The notes beneath the pieces are model-generated. The model did not search any database, was not told where the DNA came from, and saw only the letters and a list, made by a program, of their open reading frames with translations. The position numbers were made by a program, and so were the translations under genes. Shown one piece after another: positions 1 through 8,162 of a DNA stretch of 64,000 nucleotides. Origin of the DNA: JACVRW01 sp963812915 (GTDB taxonomy: Bacteria > Actinomycetota > Thermoleophilia > Solirubrobacterales > Thermoleophilaceae); assembly GCA_963812915.1 (NCBI GenBank), contig CAWEXB010000003.1, positions 434,001 to 498,000 of the forward strand, read 5' to 3'. Positions within the stretch are counted from its first letter, which is position 1; every line of letters begins with the position of its first letter.

Positions 1-81
1 GTCGGCGGCGAGGGGGGCTACGTGGGCCGCGACGGCAGGCTCGCCGAGGGCGAGACGAGCCGCCTCGGCCCCTCTGCGTAG
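1..81 (+). CDS. C-terminal end of an unidentified protein (partial)
   Basis: An open frame enters from the left edge and stops at TAG 79-81, giving 26 residues rich in Gly, Glu and Arg and ending RLGPSA. It ends 3 bp before the GTG start of the DUF72 gene, so the two are probably co-transcribed. Too little is present to name a family. Confidence 0.5.
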   Translation, partial: VGGEGGYVGRDGRLAEGETSRLGPSA

Positions 82-84
82 TCG

Positions 85-813
85 GTGCGGCCGGTCCGGA
101 TCGGCTGCTCGGGCTGGAACTACGACGACTGGCGCGGCCGCCTCTACCCCGAGGGGCTCGGCAAGGCGCGCTGGCTCAGTCGCTACGCCGAGGAGTACGA
201 AACGGTCGAGGTCAACTCGACCTTCTACCGCCTCGCCTCACGAGACGCCGTGGCGCGCTGGGTGGAGCAGACCCCATCCGGCTTCATCTTCGCCCTCAAG
301 GCCAGCCGCTACCTGACCCACATCCGCCGGCTGCGCGACCTTGAGCAGGGAATCGAGCGCTACTACGAGCGAATCGAGCCGCTCGTCCGATCTGACAAGC
401 TCGGGCCGATCGTCTGGCAGCTGCCGGCGAACTTTCACCGCGACGACGAGCTGCTGTCCGGGGCGCTCGCCGCGTTGCCCGCGGGCCGCCACTGCTTCGA
501 GTTCCGCCACGAGAGCTGGTTCAAGCCGCCGGTCTACGAGCTGTTGCGCCGACACCGCGCAGCGCTCGTTGTCGCCGACCATCCGAAGTGGCCATTCCAG
601 GCGCGAGAGCTGACAGCGGACTGGACGCTCATCCGCCTCCACCACGGCCGCCGTGGCCGGCGTGGGAACTACTCAGAGCGCGAGCTCGACGAGTGGGCGC
701 GCCGCATCGCACAGTGGCGCCGGCGCGCCGAGCTGTTCGTCTACTTCAACAACGACTGGGAGGGGTTCGCCGTCGACAATGCGCGCTCGCTGAGGCGGCG
801 CTTGGCGGGGTAG
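85..813 (+). CDS. DUF72 (YecE-like) family protein
   Basis: 242 residues from a GTG start. The N-terminus has the family motif IGCSGWNYDDW (about residues 6-16). A middle CFEFRHESWF (about 137-146) and a C-terminal YFNNDWEGFAVDNA (about 219-232) are also typical of DUF72/YecE proteins, which adopt a TIM-barrel-like fold. The length matches the family (about 240-270). The biochemical role of the family is not established. It follows a partial upstream gene by 3 bp. Confidence 0.93.
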   Translation: MRPVRIGCSGWNYDDWRGRLYPEGLGKARWLSRYAEEYETVEVNSTFYRLASRDAVARWVEQTPSGFIFALKASRYLTHIRRLRDLEQGIERYYERIEPLVRSDKLGPIVWQLPANFHRDDELLSGALAALPAGRHCFEFRHESWFKPPVYELLRRHRAALVVADHPKWPFQARELTADWTLIRLHHGRRGRRGNYSERELDEWARRIAQWRRRAELFVYFNNDWEGFAVDNARSLRRRLAG

Positions 814-876
814 CCGTCAGTCGTCGAGGTCGCCGATCCAGCGATGAGCGCGCGGCGGACGGCCGGCCGAGGCCGC

Positions 877-1686
877 TCAGGCGGCGGCCGCGGCCGTCTC
901 GAGTCGGTCTAGCGCGCGTCGCACCAGGCGCGACACGTGCATCTGCGAATAGCCGACGCGCTCGCCGATCTCGCGCTGAGTCAGGTCTTGCACGAAACGC
1001 AGCTCGAGCACCTGCCGCTCAACCCCGGGCAGCGCGTTCCAGGTGTTGGCGATGGCGTCGCGGCTCTCCACGAGCTGGTAGGCCGTGTCCTCGTCTCCCA
1101 ACAGGTCCACGAGCGCCGCCGACTCGCCGTCATCCGGGGCGACCGGCGCGTCGAGCGAGGCGGCCTCGTAGCACGTAGCGGCCTCGCTGGCCTCGAGCAC
1201 CTCCTCGGTCGAGCAGCGGAGCGCCTTCGCCACCTCCCGGACGGTGGGCGAACGACCGAGCCTCTTCGACAACTCCTCTCTCGCGCGACCCACCGCGATC
1301 GCCCTTTCCTGAAGCCCCCGGGGCACGTGCAGCGCCCAGCCCTTGTCGCGGAAATGGCGCTTCAGCTCGCCCAGGATCGTCGGCGCGGCGTAGCTCGTGA
1401 ATTTCGTGCCACGGCCCGGCTCGAAGCGATCGATCGCCTTGATCAGACCCAGGCTCGCGACCTGCACGAGATCGTCGAGCGGCTCCTCCGTGTACGCGTA
1501 GCGCAGCGCTAGCTCCCTGGCGAGCGGAAGGAAGCGCTCCACGAGCTCCTCACGCGCGCGCAGGTCGCCGTCGGCGTGGTAGCGGACGAGCAAGTCGCGC
1601 TCGGCCGCCTGGGTTTTGACTCGATCACGGTGCGGGCGCCGGCGATAGCCAGGCGCGGGCAGCGCCGCGAGGGTTGCAGCGGACAT
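877..1686 (-). CDS. RNA polymerase sigma factor, SigB/SigF/SigG-type (sigma-70 group 3)
   Basis: 269 residues. Region 2 contains DLVQVASLGLIKAIDRF and the core-binding/-10 recognition stretch ending ELKRHFRD (about 70-115). Region 3 includes LGRSPTVREVAKAL. Region 4 has a helix-turn-helix around TQREIGERVGYSQMHVSRLV (about 232-252). This domain order and the FTSYA motif are typical of general-stress or sporulation sigma factors controlled by anti-sigma kinases. GGAGG lies 7 nt upstream of the ATG. No anti-sigma gene adjoins it. The HATPase protein at 39 kb and STAS protein at 55 kb could belong to the same type of circuit, which is inference. Confidence 0.93.
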   Translation of the reverse strand: MSAATLAALPAPGYRRRPHRDRVKTQAAERDLLVRYHADGDLRAREELVERFLPLARELALRYAYTEEPLDDLVQVASLGLIKAIDRFEPGRGTKFTSYAAPTILGELKRHFRDKGWALHVPRGLQERAIAVGRAREELSKRLGRSPTVREVAKALRCSTEEVLEASEAATCYEAASLDAPVAPDDGESAALVDLLGDEDTAYQLVESRDAIANTWNALPGVERQVLELRFVQDLTQREIGERVGYSQMHVSRLVRRALDRLETAAAAA

Positions 1687-1896
1687 GTTGTGGACCTCCG
1701 TCGTTCTTGACGTGAGGTCCGCAGCGCGGCCGACCCAAACGACCGTGCTTCGTCCCCCCTCTATTGACCCTATGCCGCCTCGGGCCGGAACAACGACCCG
1801 AATGCGTCAATGCGTGACTTAATTCTGTCCGCCGAGGGCCCTTCCTAAACCCCTCGACTCGGTCTTCGCAGCGCCTCGATCGGGTACCAAAAGGGC

Positions 1897-2103
1897 ATGG
1901 AACGCGACCCTCATCACGCGCTGAACAATCCCGTCGGCGAGCCGGACGAGACCGAGTGGCCCGACCCCTACGAAAGGCGCGAAGACCCGCGCGACGAGGA
2001 CCATCCGCAGACCGGAAGCACGAGCACCAGCGAGCCACATCCCTCGGACGATCCAGAGGCCGAGCCGTGGGAGCCGCCGGAACGCGACAAGCTGGACGAG
2101 TAG
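1897..2103 (+). CDS. small acidic hypothetical protein
   Basis: 68 residues, strongly acidic and Pro/Asp/Glu-rich, without predicted membrane segments or Cys; probably disordered. A GGGTAC hexamer at 882-887 of the same kilobase (1882-1887), preceded by GTCTT, resembles a SigB/F-type promoter and would give a nearly leaderless message; this is weak evidence. No family recognised. Confidence 0.5.
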   Translation: MERDPHHALNNPVGEPDETEWPDPYERREDPRDEDHPQTGSTSTSEPHPSDDPEAEPWEPPERDKLDE

Positions 2104-2127
2104 CGACGCCGAACTGCTACCCGGCAC

Positions 2128-2803
2128 TCACCCCTCCACACCGGTCGCGTGGTGGGGCGCGCCGACGGGCTTGGATTCGGGCGAGCCGCGCTGGCGCAGG
2201 TACACCGCGAGGATCGCCATCGACCCCACGGCGAGGAACTCGGACTGCCAGTTCTGGAGCGTCTTCTCCCAGAAGTCTGGGCTGCCGAGGTACTGGAGCC
2301 AGGACACGGTCTCCTCGTGGTGGTCGAGCTGCTCGGAGTTGTACTCGGTCACCCCCGTGACCGATTGGGCGAACCAGGTGCCGATCCAGATGGTGCCCAT
2401 CGACCATCAACAGCGAGTTCTCGTAGATCCGCCGGCGCAGGCCGGCCGCGCTGGCCCAGCGCGGGGAGTCGTCGCGGACGTGTTCGCCCACCAGCTGATC
2501 CCTGTCGGACTCGCGGCCCGCTCTGTCGAGCTCCTTGGATTCCGGCGAGCCGCGCTGGACAAACCATACGGTGAGGAGCACGAAGAGCGTGAACTGCAGG
2601 TACTCGGACTGCCAGTTCTCCATCACCGCCACGCCGAAGGCCGACGAGGTGATGTACCGCCCGAGCGAGACGTGTGGGTCGCCGTGCCGGTCCTGCTCCT
2701 CGTTGAAGACGGCATGTCCCGCGATCGCCTGGAAGACGATCGCGGTGAGGAAGAGCCCCAGGAAGACGAGCGAGAGGCTGTTGTGCTTCAGGAAACGCCG
2801 CAC
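2128..2803 (-). pseudogene. DUF6766 family membrane protein, interrupted by one frameshift
   Basis: The first half reads MRRFLKHNSLSLVFLGLF from a GTG at 2803 and the second half, in another frame, reads GTIWIGTWFAQSV and ends at 2128. Both halves carry the family signature of two similar units, each with YNSEQ/FNEEQ, NWQSE and QRGSPESK. The frames must join near 2400, where a single base is missing or extra. The unit repeat (NWQSEYLQF and NWQSEFLAV) confirms that the two fragments are one gene. Membrane location is predicted from the hydrophobic segments; function unknown. Given other isolated indels here, a sequencing error is as likely as true inactivation. Confidence 0.75.
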
Positions 2804-2805
2804 CG

Positions 2806-2889
2806 TCAATTGTGCAACAGCCCGATCACGGAGAAGTACACGATCCCCAGGGTGATCAGGACGATGTAGGTGGCGAACATGAATCGCAT
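2806..2889 (-). CDS. 27-residue single-pass membrane peptide
   Basis: A very short frame starting MRFMFATYIVLITLGIVY and ending LLHN. Almost the whole length is one hydrophobic helix. It starts 3 bp after the stop of the gene at 2893-3141 and its stop lies 2 bp before the GTG start of the DUF6766 gene, so it fits exactly into a three-gene operon. Small single-helix proteins of this kind often associate with a larger membrane protein; a DUF6766 partner is inference. Confidence 0.55.
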   Translation of the reverse strand: MRFMFATYIVLITLGIVYFSVIGLLHN

Positions 2890-2892
2890 CGC

Positions 2893-3141
2893 TCAGCCCT
2901 CCAGCTCGCAGTCGTAGGGGTGGCCGGGCGCGCCGGGAGTGCAGCCGGCCGCCGTTATCTTCCAGCCCGCCGGACCCTCGCCGAGAAACGTCACGCTTCC
3001 CTTCACGAGGTCGACGGAGGCCGAGCGAAGGTAAACGCGCGCCTTCGTCGCGACAGTGGCGCGGTCGGGCATGTCGGAGTCGGCGTACCCGTCTTCCGTG
3101 GCCGAAAACGGCCGGCCAAGGGACGACCGAACTTCCCCCAA
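2893..3141 (-). CDS. small secreted-protein-like hypothetical protein
   Basis: 82 residues. The C-terminal half (YLRSASVDLVKGSV, then GWKITAAGC and YDCELEG) resembles the last strands of NTF2-like/DUF4878-type proteins, with two Cys that could form a disulphide. The N-terminus is short for such a domain and lacks a signal peptide, so the gene may be truncated or its true start missed. First gene of the operon with the 27-residue peptide and DUF6766. Confidence 0.45.
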   Translation of the reverse strand: MGEVRSSLGRPFSATEDGYADSDMPDRATVATKARVYLRSASVDLVKGSVTFLGEGPAGWKITAAGCTPGAPGHPYDCELEG

Positions 3142-3145
3142 GTGG

Positions 3146-3174
3146 TTGACGCTCTTACCTGAACGGGCTAACCT
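3146..3174 (+). promoter_or_regulatory. sigma-70-type promoter
   Basis: TTGACG (3146-3151), 17-bp spacer, TAACCT (3169-3174). Position, spacing and sequence are close to the housekeeping consensus, and the zinc-ribbon gene starts about 50 bp downstream. Confidence 0.6.
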
Positions 3175-3224
3175 GGCGCGCCAAGCTCACGCCCGGGGCC
3201 CCCGCGGCGCGCGAGGAGGAGAGA

Positions 3225-3434
3225 TTGGCCTATCTGAATTGCCCTACGTGCAGGCTGACCGTGTACAGCCCGGCGCCATCACTGAGGACGGAGGAGTGCC
3301 CGCGGTGCCGGGCCAAGCTCGGCAAGGTCAGTCGCCTGTTTCGCTCGGCCTTGCCTCCGCGCCTGCTCGAGGCGACGCGCCGGGATCGCCCGGACGCGGC
3401 CCCTGGTGACGACCGCGCCCCAGCGCCGCGTTGA
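3225..3434 (+). CDS. small zinc-ribbon protein
   Basis: 69 residues from TTG at 3225, chosen because GGAGGAGAG (3215-3222 region) lies just upstream. Two knuckles, CPTC near residues 6-9 and CPRC near residues 25-28, form a likely four-Cys zinc ribbon. The rest is a basic, Pro/Arg/Asp-rich tail. It has its own promoter. The target is unknown. Confidence 0.6.
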   Translation: MAYLNCPTCRLTVYSPAPSLRTEECPRCRAKLGKVSRLFRSALPPRLLEATRRDRPDAAPGDDRAPAPR

Positions 3435-3520
3435 GCGGCGGGCCGGGGACGGCCGGCACCTGATCGGCGAGCCGCGCGGCCGGCGGCTAAACCCGGCCAC
3501 CCGGGGTAACTGGATCGGCG

Positions 3521-4567
3521 ATGCCACGGCTCAGGCGAATCGACTGCTCGGGTCCCGGAATAAGGCGCCGCCGTCGCGGCCGCGGCTTCGAGTACCTCGA
3601 CGAGAGCGGGCGACGGATAAGCGAGCCGGAGGTCCTGGCCCGGATCAAGGCGCTGGCGATCCCTCCGGCTTGGCGTGACGTCTGGATCTGCTCTCACCCG
3701 ATGGGCCACATCCAGGCGACCGGCACCGACGCCGCGGGGCGCAAGCAGTACCGCTACCACGACCGATGGCGCGAGCGGCGCGACCGCGAGAAGTTCGATT
3801 CGATGGTCGACTTCGCTCGGACCCTGCCCGAGCTGCGGCGGGGCGTGCGGCGCGACCTGTCGGCCGACGGGATCGGTCGGGAACGGGTCCTCGCCTGCGC
3901 GGCCCGCCTGCTCGACCGAGGCTTCTTCCGAATTGGATCGGAGGACTACGCCGAGGAGAACGACACGTATGGCCTGGCGACGATGCTCAAGCGGCACGTG
4001 ACGGTCGAGGGCGAGCTGGTGGTGTTCGACTACGAGTCGAAGGGTGGAAGCCGGCGGGTGCAGGCGATCGCGGACCCGGGTGTCGCCGAGGTGGTGCTGA
4101 CGCTGAAGCGGCGCCGTCGCGGTGGCGAGGAGCTGCTCGCCTTCAAGCGCGGCCGGCGCTGGGTGGACGTCAAGTCCGCCGACATCAACTCCTACCTCCG
4201 GGACGCCACCGGCGGGGACTTCACCGCCAAGGAGTTTCGGACGTGGAACGCCACTGTGCTCGCGGCCGTGGCGCTCGCGGTCTCGGGGGAAGCTCCCCGG
4301 CGGTCGAGAAGCGCCCGTAAGCGCGCCATGACCCGCGCTATCCGCGAGACCGCTCGCTACCTCGGCAACACTCCCGCCGTCTGCCGCGCCTCTTACATCG
4401 ACCCGCGCGTGTTCGACCGCTTCGAGGGTGGCCTCACGATCGGCGGCGTCCTGCCGGAGCTGGCCGGGGACGCGTCGAGCTGGCCCGACGTCCAAGGTGC
4501 GATCGAGGAGGCGGTGCTCGATCTGATCGGACGCGAGCTTTCGCCGGCTATCCAGAGGGTGGCGTGA
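3521..4567 (+). CDS. DNA topoisomerase IB (poxvirus/eukaryote-like)
   Basis: 348 residues. Type IB enzymes nick one strand through a 3'-phosphotyrosine and relax supercoils without ATP. The catalytic Tyr is Y292 in CRASYIDPRV. The catalytic Arg region is KQYRYHDRWR (about 75-84), and GFFRIGSEDYAEEN and TAKEFRTWNAT are further family signatures. Length and domain order match bacterial TopIB. No partner gene is evident. The long open frame opposite it is a shadow. Confidence 0.95.
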   Translation: MPRLRRIDCSGPGIRRRRRGRGFEYLDESGRRISEPEVLARIKALAIPPAWRDVWICSHPMGHIQATGTDAAGRKQYRYHDRWRERRDREKFDSMVDFARTLPELRRGVRRDLSADGIGRERVLACAARLLDRGFFRIGSEDYAEENDTYGLATMLKRHVTVEGELVVFDYESKGGSRRVQAIADPGVAEVVLTLKRRRRGGEELLAFKRGRRWVDVKSADINSYLRDATGGDFTAKEFRTWNATVLAAVALAVSGEAPRRSRSARKRAMTRAIRETARYLGNTPAVCRASYIDPRVFDRFEGGLTIGGVLPELAGDASSWPDVQGAIEEAVLDLIGRELSPAIQRVA

Positions 4568-4702
4568 GAAGCTCTGCCAGCTCGACGGTGAGCGCCTGGC
4601 CAGGTTCGGGACGCCCGTGCTGACGACCGCATGGAGGAGCCCGGCGTCCGCCCGCATTGCGACCCGCAGCGGGCGAACATTCCTCCTACCTGTCGGGCAT
4701 GC

Positions 4703-5599
4703 CTAGCCGGGAGCGTCTCGTGGCTCGAGCTTGCGCCCGCGCTCGAGCACCGCGTTGAGCTCGGCGCCCAATAGGACCATCAGGTTCGAGAGCCAGAGCC
4801 AGATCAGAAAGACGATCACGCCGCCCAGCGCCCCGTACGTCTTGTTGTAGGCGCCGAAGTTCGAGACGTAGAAGGTGAAAGCGGCCGAGCCGACCACCCA
4901 GCCGAACACCGCCAGAAGGCTGCCGGGGCTGATCCAGCGAAAGCCGGGCTGCTTCACGTTCGGCGCGGCCCAGTAGAGGAGCGCGACCATCAGGCTCACG
5001 ATGAAGAGCAGCACCGGCCACTTGGCGATCTGCCAGACCTCCACGGCGGTGCTGCCGACGCCCACGAGGTCCCCGATCTCCTGCGCGAGTCCGCCCGTGA
5101 TCGTGACTCCGATCACGGTGGCCGCGAGCAAGACGACGAGCACCAGCGTCAGCCCGAACCGCACGGGCAGGGTCTTGTAGAGCGGGCGGCCCTCCTCCAT
5201 CTCGTAGATCGAGTTCGACGCGCGCATGAACGCGCCGACGTAGCCCGAGGCCGCCCACAGCGCGGCTGCCAACGCGGCCACGAAGAGCATTCCGGCCGTC
5301 GTTTGCGCGTCCTGGATGTTCTCGAGTGCATTCGTGATGATCTGCTGGGCCGGGCCGGGCGCGACCGTCTGAAGGTTGTCGATCAGGGGCTGGGTGGCGG
5401 ACTCGCCCACGAGGCCGAGAATCGACACGAGGATCAGCAGCGCAGGGAAGATCCCGAGGACGCTGTAGTAGGTGAGCGCCGCCGCCCAGTCAGTCAGGTT
5501 GTCGTCCCTGAACTCCGTCGCGGTGTTCCTGAGCACACCGGTCAGGGAGCTCCCTCGCAACTGCCAGGGGGAGGTCACGCGCGGCGTCGGGACTTCCAT
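4703..5599 (-). CDS. YihY/BrkB family inner-membrane protein
   Basis: 298 residues with about six hydrophobic segments. The N-terminal signature DWAAALTYYSVLGIFPALL (about 37-55) and the later WLWLSNLMVLLGAELNAVLE (near 270) are diagnostic of YihY/BrkB proteins. These were once called ribonuclease BN, but the assignment was withdrawn and their transport role is unsettled. It starts 9 bp after the HAD gene ends on the same strand, so the two are probably one transcript. Confidence 0.93.
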   Translation of the reverse strand: MEVPTPRVTSPWQLRGSSLTGVLRNTATEFRDDNLTDWAAALTYYSVLGIFPALLILVSILGLVGESATQPLIDNLQTVAPGPAQQIITNALENIQDAQTTAGMLFVAALAAALWAASGYVGAFMRASNSIYEMEEGRPLYKTLPVRFGLTLVLVVLLAATVIGVTITGGLAQEIGDLVGVGSTAVEVWQIAKWPVLLFIVSLMVALLYWAAPNVKQPGFRWISPGSLLAVFGWVVGSAAFTFYVSNFGAYNKTYGALGGVIVFLIWLWLSNLMVLLGAELNAVLERGRKLEPRDAPG

Positions 5600-5608
5600 G
5601 TGTGGCCG

Positions 5609-6256
5609 CTACCTGGTGAGGAGCCCCGCAAGCGCCAGCAGGTCGGTGCCGCTGGCATCTGGTTGGGGATGTGTCTCGAGGAAATAGCGCTCCTTGCGGG
5701 ACACCCAGCCGGTTCGCAGCCCCGCGCGGCTCGCACCGAGCAGGTCCCAGCCGTGGGCCGCGACCATACAGATCTCCGCGGGTGGCACACCCGCGCGCGC
5801 GGCGCCCATCCGGTAGACGCGAGGGTCGGGCTTGAACGCCTTTACGTCGTCCACGCCCGCGACGAGGGAGAGACGCTCGCGGAGCCCGGCGGCCTCGAGG
5901 GCGAGCTCTGCCGCATCCGTGGCGCTGTTGGTGAGCACGCCGGCTTGGAGCCCTCCCTCCCGCACGCGGTCGAGTGCGGCCGCCGCCTCCGGGTAGGGGG
6001 GCATCCGGCTCGCCCGCTGCATCGCGTCGTCTATGCCCTCGGGCCGGCCGCCTATCTGGGCCCGGCGGATCAGTGCCGCGCGGAGGAAATCCGGAAGAGG
6101 CCGCCAGTGACCCGAGAGTGTCTCGGCCATCGCCAGCATCACAGCCTCGTCGAGGGCTGCGAGCGAGTCGGCGGCTCCCAGACCCACGGGCTCGCCTACA
6201 CCCGAGGGGTCGAGAAGTGTGCCGTTCAGATCGAAGAGAACCCAGCGCAGCGGCAC
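5609..6256 (-). CDS. HAD superfamily hydrolase (haloacid dehalogenase-like)
   Basis: 215 residues from a GTG start. Motif I is DLNGTLLD with nucleophile D9; N11 replaces the second Asp of the phosphatase-type DxD, as in haloacid dehalogenases, so a dehalogenase-like rather than phosphatase activity is possible. Motif II is VLTNSA (about 108-113), motif III Lys is in KAFKPDPRVY, and motif IV is replaced by AAHGWDLLGA. The cap domain is helical. The substrate is unknown. It lies upstream of the BrkB gene. Confidence 0.9.
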   Translation of the reverse strand: MPLRWVLFDLNGTLLDPSGVGEPVGLGAADSLAALDEAVMLAMAETLSGHWRPLPDFLRAALIRRAQIGGRPEGIDDAMQRASRMPPYPEAAAALDRVREGGLQAGVLTNSATDAAELALEAAGLRERLSLVAGVDDVKAFKPDPRVYRMGAARAGVPPAEICMVAAHGWDLLGASRAGLRTGWVSRKERYFLETHPQPDASGTDLLALAGLLTR

Positions 6257-6595
6257 GGCGGAAGGGTCAGAGCGGTCGACCCAGCGGGCCCAGGTCGAGG
6301 TTCAGGTCTCCTCCGTCCGAGTCCACGCGCAGTCCCACTTTCGGTGCCAGGTGATCGCCCTCATGGAAGCCTCGTACCCGATGCCGATGCGGATAGCGGC
6401 GGCAGGCTGTCGTGGGGGGAGGAGCCGGACGCGCGCGACTTGCCGCGGGCCGAGTCAGGGACGCTTCAGGTGTGTCGACGAGCCAGGCCCAGCGCGCCGA
6501 TCTAGAGGGCAAGGCCATGCTGCGCCGGCGCCTCGCCGGCTGACGAGGGAGCCCGGGTGAGGTTTCCCCCGCCCGGCGCCGGGGAGCACCACGGT
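6257..6595 (+). other. gene-poor stretch
   Basis: No gene is supported. A minus-strand 83-codon frame (6267-6518) ends 10 bp before the HAD start and its last 30 codons look somewhat protein-like (EGDHLAPKVGLRVDSD), but there is no ribosome-binding site or recognised family. Confidence 0.3.
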
Positions 6596-6847
6596 ATGGC
6601 CATCCTCACGGAGGTCCCGCAGCCGCCGGCTCCAGAGCAGCCGCCGGGACCCGCGACACCGCCCGATGCTCCCACCACGCCGCCACCCTCGCCACCGCCG
6701 GCGCCGGAGCCGGGCCCGAGCGTGCCCGAGCCCTCCCCACCGGACCAGCCCGAGCCCGGCTCGCCGGACGTGCCCGAGACCGATCCGAAGGGACCGGAGA
6801 CTCCCGAAGAGCCGCCGAAGCCCGAGCCGCAGATCCCGTCGCCGTAG
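6596..6847 (+). CDS. proline-rich low-complexity protein
   Basis: 83 residues from ATG 6596 (GGGGAG about 9 nt upstream). After MAILTEVPQPP almost every second or third residue is Pro, with Glu, Asp and Ser between. Such sequence is extended and disordered, like linkers or cell-wall-spanning segments, but there is no signal peptide. An in-frame upstream start at 6557 exists but has no ribosome-binding site. Function unknown. Confidence 0.5.
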   Translation: MAILTEVPQPPAPEQPPGPATPPDAPTTPPPSPPPAPEPGPSVPEPSPPDQPEPGSPDVPETDPKGPETPEEPPKPEPQIPSP

Positions 6848-6909
6848 GCCTGTTTCAGCGCCGACGGTCAGCCGGAGGAAATTCGGCGCGCCCACCGCGC
6901 CGGGTTACC

Positions 6910-7200
6910 GTGAATCTCACCGGGCAACAGCGCAGCATGCCCACTCCACGCCTCATGGTCGTCTTGTTCGTTGCAACCGGCGTAGTGGTCGCGGCTGTCG
7001 TCGCCCTGGCGCTGCAGAGCTGGTGGGTGCTGGCGGTCGCGCTCCTCCTGCACGCGGTCGCCACGGTCGCGGTGGTCGGTTACACGCTTCGCCACGCCGA
7101 GCAGACCGGCGACAAGCCCGATCCGGTGACCGAGGCCCGCATCGAAGAGGAGCGCGTCGAGGAGCGCCGAGGCGATGGACGAGAACGGGCGAGGCTCTGA
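6910..7200 (+). CDS. small two-helix membrane protein
   Basis: 96 residues from GTG (or 87 from ATG 6937). Two hydrophobic segments (about residues 14-34 and 42-62), then a charged tail of about 35 residues rich in Glu and Arg (EARIEEERVEERRGD). Likely topology puts the tail in the cytoplasm. No family recognised. Confidence 0.6.
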   Translation: MNLTGQQRSMPTPRLMVVLFVATGVVVAAVVALALQSWWVLAVALLLHAVATVAVVGYTLRHAEQTGDKPDPVTEARIEEERVEERRGDGRERARL

Positions 7201-7218
7201 GCAGCTCGGACGCCAGAC

Positions 7219-7614
7219 TTACTCGTCGTCGGGGGACGATTCCAGCACGAAGACCTGGGCCGCCATCTCCGGCTCCTCGACCTGCACGCCGCTCATGACG
7301 CCGATGACCGTACGCCCGGTCAGCTGCTCGACCTCCTGCCTGAACCGAGTCCGCATCGCCTGGTGGAATTGCACCCGGTGCTCGAGCACCGCCTCGGCTC
7401 GTCCGGCCTCGCGCAGCGTTCGCTCGTCCGGGGTGAAGCCGCCGCGCACGACGACCGTGATCACGTCGTCGTGCCAGTAGGTGCGGGCCCTGGTCGGCCC
7501 CTTGCCGTAGGACTCCTTGTAGAGCTGGACGATGCGCCGCGAGATCTCCTCGAGCAGTGGCCCCTCACGTTCTGGCAGCCGGTCCTCTGGGCGGCCCAGC
7601 TCGGTCTCGTTCAC
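7219..7614 (-). CDS. DUF2294 domain protein
   Basis: 131 residues from GTG 7614, chosen because TAGGAG lies 6 nt upstream; the frame could extend further without such a signal. The domain spans nearly the whole protein: LYKESYGKGPTRARTYWHDD, then RTLREAGRAEAVLEHRVQFH and RFRQEVEQLTGRTVIGVMSG. Function of DUF2294 is unknown. It is a paralogue of the next gene upstream; the two form a tandem pair behind rtcB. Confidence 0.85.
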   Translation of the reverse strand: MNETELGRPEDRLPEREGPLLEEISRRIVQLYKESYGKGPTRARTYWHDDVITVVVRGGFTPDERTLREAGRAEAVLEHRVQFHQAMRTRFRQEVEQLTGRTVIGVMSGVQVEEPEMAAQVFVLESSPDDE

Positions 7615-7732
7615 GCGGTCTCCTAGACGTTTCCCTGCGCCCGGCGCCCCAAGGCGCCCTGCGCCAGGGCCTCGCTTTGCTTGCGCCGCCACCGCACCCC
7701 TCGAGCGGGCGCGGCCTCAGCGTGCACCGAGA

Positions 7733-8095
7733 CTATCGCGATGGCGGCGCCAGGACGAAGATCTCGACGATGTAGTCGGGATCGAACAGGATCTGGCTCT
7801 CGTGGCCCAGCACCCGCCTCCCCGTGACCCGCTCGGCCACCTCGACGAATCGAGGCCTCATCTGCTCCTGGAAGCGCAGGCGCACATGGCGGACGAGGGG
7901 CTCGTCGTTGGCCTCGAGCAGCGTCCGCTCGACCGTGGTGAGGCCGCCCTTCATTACGCAGAAGACGAACTCGCCGTTCTGGAAGGCGCGGGCCTCCTCC
8001 GGCCCTCGTCCGTAGAGCTCGGCCTTGAGCCGCACCATCCCGCGTGAGAGAGCGTCGAGCGTCTCCCCGGACAGTTGATCGCTCGCGCTCACCAC
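7733..8095 (-). CDS. DUF2294 domain protein (paralogue)
   Basis: 120 residues from GTG 8095 (GTG 8092 equally possible). It has the same pattern as its neighbour: LKAELYGRGPEEARAF, ERTLLEANDEPLVRHVRLRF, RFVEVAERVTGRRVLGHESQ. It lies 67 bp downstream of rtcB on the same strand and 118 bp upstream of its paralogue, which suggests an old tandem duplication. Function unknown. Confidence 0.85.
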   Translation of the reverse strand: MVSASDQLSGETLDALSRGMVRLKAELYGRGPEEARAFQNGEFVFCVMKGGLTTVERTLLEANDEPLVRHVRLRFQEQMRPRFVEVAERVTGRRVLGHESQILFDPDYIVEIFVLAPPSR

Positions 8096-8162
8096 GCGTT
8101 TCCTACCCGGTTCCACTCCGCCATGCGTTGACGCTCGCGGGGCGGGAAGGAGGTTCACCCGG

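Noticed and set aside
3230..4657. 475-codon minus-strand open frame opposite the topoisomerase gene
   Set aside because: Shadow of the topoisomerase IB gene; composition is Arg/Pro-rich with no family motif, and the plus strand is clearly coding.
6267..6518. 83-codon minus-strand frame beside the HAD gene
   Set aside because: No ribosome-binding site, no homology I recognise, low-complexity first half; kept only as a note.
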